A stretch of DNA of 64,000 nucleotides from UBA8752 sp036159995. GTDB lineage: Bacteria; Bacteroidota; Bacteroidia; Flavobacteriales_D; Sanyastnellaceae. A program made the translations under genes and the position numbers. Below, piece after piece: positions 62,765 to 64,000 of the stretch. The stretch spans positions 10,579 to 74,578 of the forward strand of contig JAYYEI010000015.1 in assembly GCA_036159995.1 (NCBI GenBank), in the 5' to 3' direction. How positions within the stretch are numbered: position 1 is the stretch's first letter; each line of letters opens with the position of its first letter. The notes below the pieces were generated by a model that saw nothing but the letters and a program-made list of their open reading frames with translations, searched no databases and was not told the DNA's origin.

Positions 62765-63697
62765 TCAGCTCTTCTTAGCTCTGGGCTTGCGAGCCGGAGC
62801 CGCCTTCTTCGCAGCCGGTTTGGCTGCTGCCTTACGAGCCGGAGCCGCCTTCTTCGCGGCCGGTTTGGCCGCCGCTTTGCGAGCCGGAGCCGCCTTCTTC
62901 GCAGCAGGATTGGCCGCCGCTTTGCGAGCCGGAGCCGCCTTCTTCGCGGCAGGCTTAGCCGCCGCTTTGCGAGCCGGAGCCGCCTTCTTCGCAGCAGGCT
63001 TGGCCGCCGCTTTGCGAGCCGGAGCCGCCTTCTTCGCAGCAGGCTTGGCCGCCGCTTTGCGAGCCGGAGCCGCCTTCTTCGCCGCCGGCGCTGCAGCCGG
63101 GCGACGCGGCTTACGCCCACGATCGTCCATGGGCGTAGAAGCCAAGGATTCAAAGAGCTTGTCGTACGGAGCCTTGAGCTTGCCCTCGGACGCCACCCAG
63201 GAGGTTAGGACGAGGAACTTTTCCTTTTTGCCCGGCAGTCCCACGGTGTCAATTTTCTTCAGCGTGTTTCGCAGTCGGAAGGCCGCATTCAAGACGCTCG
63301 CCTTGGCATTCTTCTCCCGATCGGCCGGAATGTTGTTCAACACCATTGCATCCCGCACCAGCTCGGAGTAACTCAGCGGGCGGTCACATTGACGAAGACG
63401 GCGCAGGATGAAATTGCCCCACACACTCTTGGGACCGCGCTTTTTCGGACGGCCCGCCTTTTTCGCCTTCGTGTCAGGGGCGCCTTTCCGGGGACGTCCA
63501 GGGCCGCGCTTGGCAGGAACCGCAGCGAGAGCTGCAGGAGCAGCCTCGGCCACTGCCATCGAGCTGCCACCCAACCGGGCAATCACCTCATCGACGTGGC
63601 GCAGTTTGGCCGCCAATTGAATTCGCTCCTGTTCGTAGAAGCTCTTGATTTGTTGGAGCTCCGAGGCTCCGAGAGTCACAGTGCCTTTTTTGGCCAT
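62765..63697 (-). CDS. Histone H1-like nucleoid protein with AT-hook-like motifs and KAAPARKAAAK repeats
   Basis: A 310-residue, very basic protein. The N-terminus (TLGASELQQIKSFYEQERIQ) is helical and coiled-coil-like. Two GRPRK/GRPKK motifs at ~68-88 (RGPGRPRKG; KAGRPKKRG) resemble AT hooks. A compact middle domain (~92-200; NFILRRLRQCDRPLSYSELV, then KASVLNAAFRLRNTLKK) looks like a winged helix. The last ~105 residues are seven 15-residue repeats of the type PAAKKAAPARKAAAK. It probably binds and compacts DNA. It starts with ATG at 63697, 129 bases from rnpB. Confidence 0.78.
   Translation of the reverse strand: MAKKGTVTLGASELQQIKSFYEQERIQLAAKLRHVDEVIARLGGSSMAVAEAAPAALAAVPAKRGPGRPRKGAPDTKAKKAGRPKKRGPKSVWGNFILRRLRQCDRPLSYSELVRDAMVLNNIPADREKNAKASVLNAAFRLRNTLKKIDTVGLPGKKEKFLVLTSWVASEGKLKAPYDKLFESLASTPMDDRGRKPRRPAAAPAAKKAAPARKAAAKPAAKKAAPARKAAAKPAAKKAAPARKAAAKPAAKKAAPARKAAANPAAKKAAPARKAAAKPAAKKAAPARKAAAKPAAKKAAPARKPRAKKS
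62773..63090 (-). repeat. Seven 45-bp tandem repeats in the histone-like gene
   Basis: The repeat unit encodes PAAKKAAPARKAAAK; copies differ by a few third-position changes and one Lys-to-Asn substitution, and the last copy runs into PRAKKS. High DNA identity suggests the array can change length. Confidence 0.85.
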
Positions 63698-63715
63698 GTT
63701 GTTTGAATTGAATGA

Positions 63716-63731
63716 AATACGCGTTCGTATT
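63716..63731. repeat. Inverted repeat AATACG-CGTT-CGTATT upstream of the histone-like gene
   Basis: Six-base arms around a four-base spacer, lying 19 to 34 bases upstream of the start codon. It could be an operator or a leader hairpin. Confidence 0.35.
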
Positions 63732-63794
63732 CGTCAGGCCATGCGAAATAACAACATTTCCATTCAATCAATACAACCCAACCAGACGCCCACA

Positions 63795-63826
63795 CAAACA
63801 AATCCCCGGGGACAAAACCCCGGGGA
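63795..63826 (-). terminator. Rho-independent terminator after rnpB
   Basis: On the minus strand the stem TCCCCGGGG (63826-63818) pairs with CCCCGGGGA (63811-63803) around a short T-rich loop, followed by TTTGTTTG. Confidence 0.8.
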
Positions 63827-64000
63827 CGTCAAGGCTGTAAGCCGGATTCTGTTGTCCCGAAGGACTTCCACCATTGATCTGCGCAACCTACCCTCCAGCA
63901 TCGGACGGGTCGCCCTCAAGCACTGGTTTACATGGTCTTGCAGCCCGAAAGGTTTTCCTGAGCCGTGTGGTCACCCAACACGCTGGTGGGCTCTTACCCC
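63827..64000 (-). ncRNA. rnpB: RNase P RNA (rnpB), 3' part; 5' end beyond the window
   Basis: Reading the minus strand from 64000: GGGGTAAGAGCCCACCAGCG, then a helical region, GGAGGGTAGGTTGCGCAGAT and ACAGAATCCGGCTTACAG near 63835-63853. The GTAAGAGC-CACC block and the terminal AGAATCCGGCTTA are signature conserved segments of bacterial type A RNase P RNA. It processes tRNA 5' ends. The P1 5' strand and the first half of the molecule lie outside the window. The exact 3' end was not determined; the terminator sits immediately after. Confidence 0.9.

Noticed and set aside
62770..63090. Regular 45-bp repeats as a possible CRISPR array
   Set aside because: The units are contiguous without spacers and encode PAAKKAAPARKAAAK in frame.

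Overview
The window is a GC-rich chromosomal segment of a free-living member of the Bacteroidota, most likely Flavobacteriales or a near relative. The evidence is the gliding genes gldF and gldG, three proteins with type IX secretion (T9SS) C-terminal sorting domains, the Bacteroidota families DUF5723, DUF6913 and START-like, secreted proteins built from Cys-rich DGSC repeats, a DivIC/FtsB gene behind clpC, and ten Bacteroidota-type -7 promoter elements (TAnnTTTG). There is no phage, insertion sequence, plasmid or CRISPR signature. The accessory material is mostly secreted or cell-surface protein.

Layout. 1-7442: the N-terminus of a divergent phoH, then a tightly coupled + strand operon: DUF62 S-adenosylmethionine enzyme, ABM-domain protein, gldF, gldG, DUF4340-like protein, thiolase, gamma-carbonic-anhydrase-like protein and trmN6. 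Most junctions overlap by ATGA. 7477-12550: a START-like gene, tRNA-Met(CAU), a truncated Cys-rich repeat protein that begins beside a perfect 30-bp palindrome, and a 1238-residue secreted DGSC-repeat protein carrying a cupredoxin domain. 12509-21491: mixed genes (thioredoxin-fold lipid/thiol redox protein, epimerase, hydrolases, T9SS cargo, DUF2797, YqgE, M14 peptidase). 21492-29430: a - strand operon running paaZ, S41 peptidase, small secreted protein, GH92 mannosidase, class III aminotransferase.

29542-43071: a T9SS cargo protein, a 0.63-kb gap without a convincing gene, a TPR protein, then housekeeping genes gyrA, clpC, divIC/ftsB and ychF, and a split transketolase whose two halves are separated by a secreted VWA-domain gene. 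43098-53466: dapA, DUF6913, pirin, msrA, DUF5723, ilvE, an orphan LuxR-type response regulator, and the run pyrR-pyrB-STAS-T9SS cargo-rnz. 53546-64000: ribosomal protein S1 with long Ala/Glu/Pro extensions, a 1633-residue TPR/PD40/coiled-coil/triple-SPOR envelope protein, P5C dehydrogenase, a histone H1-like AKP-repeat protein, and the 3' part of rnpB.

How the parts fit. gldF/gldG and the sorting-domain proteins indicate a T9SS/gliding lifestyle with export of adhesive or matrix-like proteins. GH92, M14, S41 and the esterases suit degradation of glycoprotein-rich organic matter, and PaaZ and P5C dehydrogenase suit use of phenylacetate and proline. The strongest candidates for new biology are an uncharacterised module shared by two secreted proteins, the triple-SPOR protein with a pentapeptide helix, and the VWA gene inside the transketolase operon. 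All assignments come from reading the sequence and family recollection; no database search was run.
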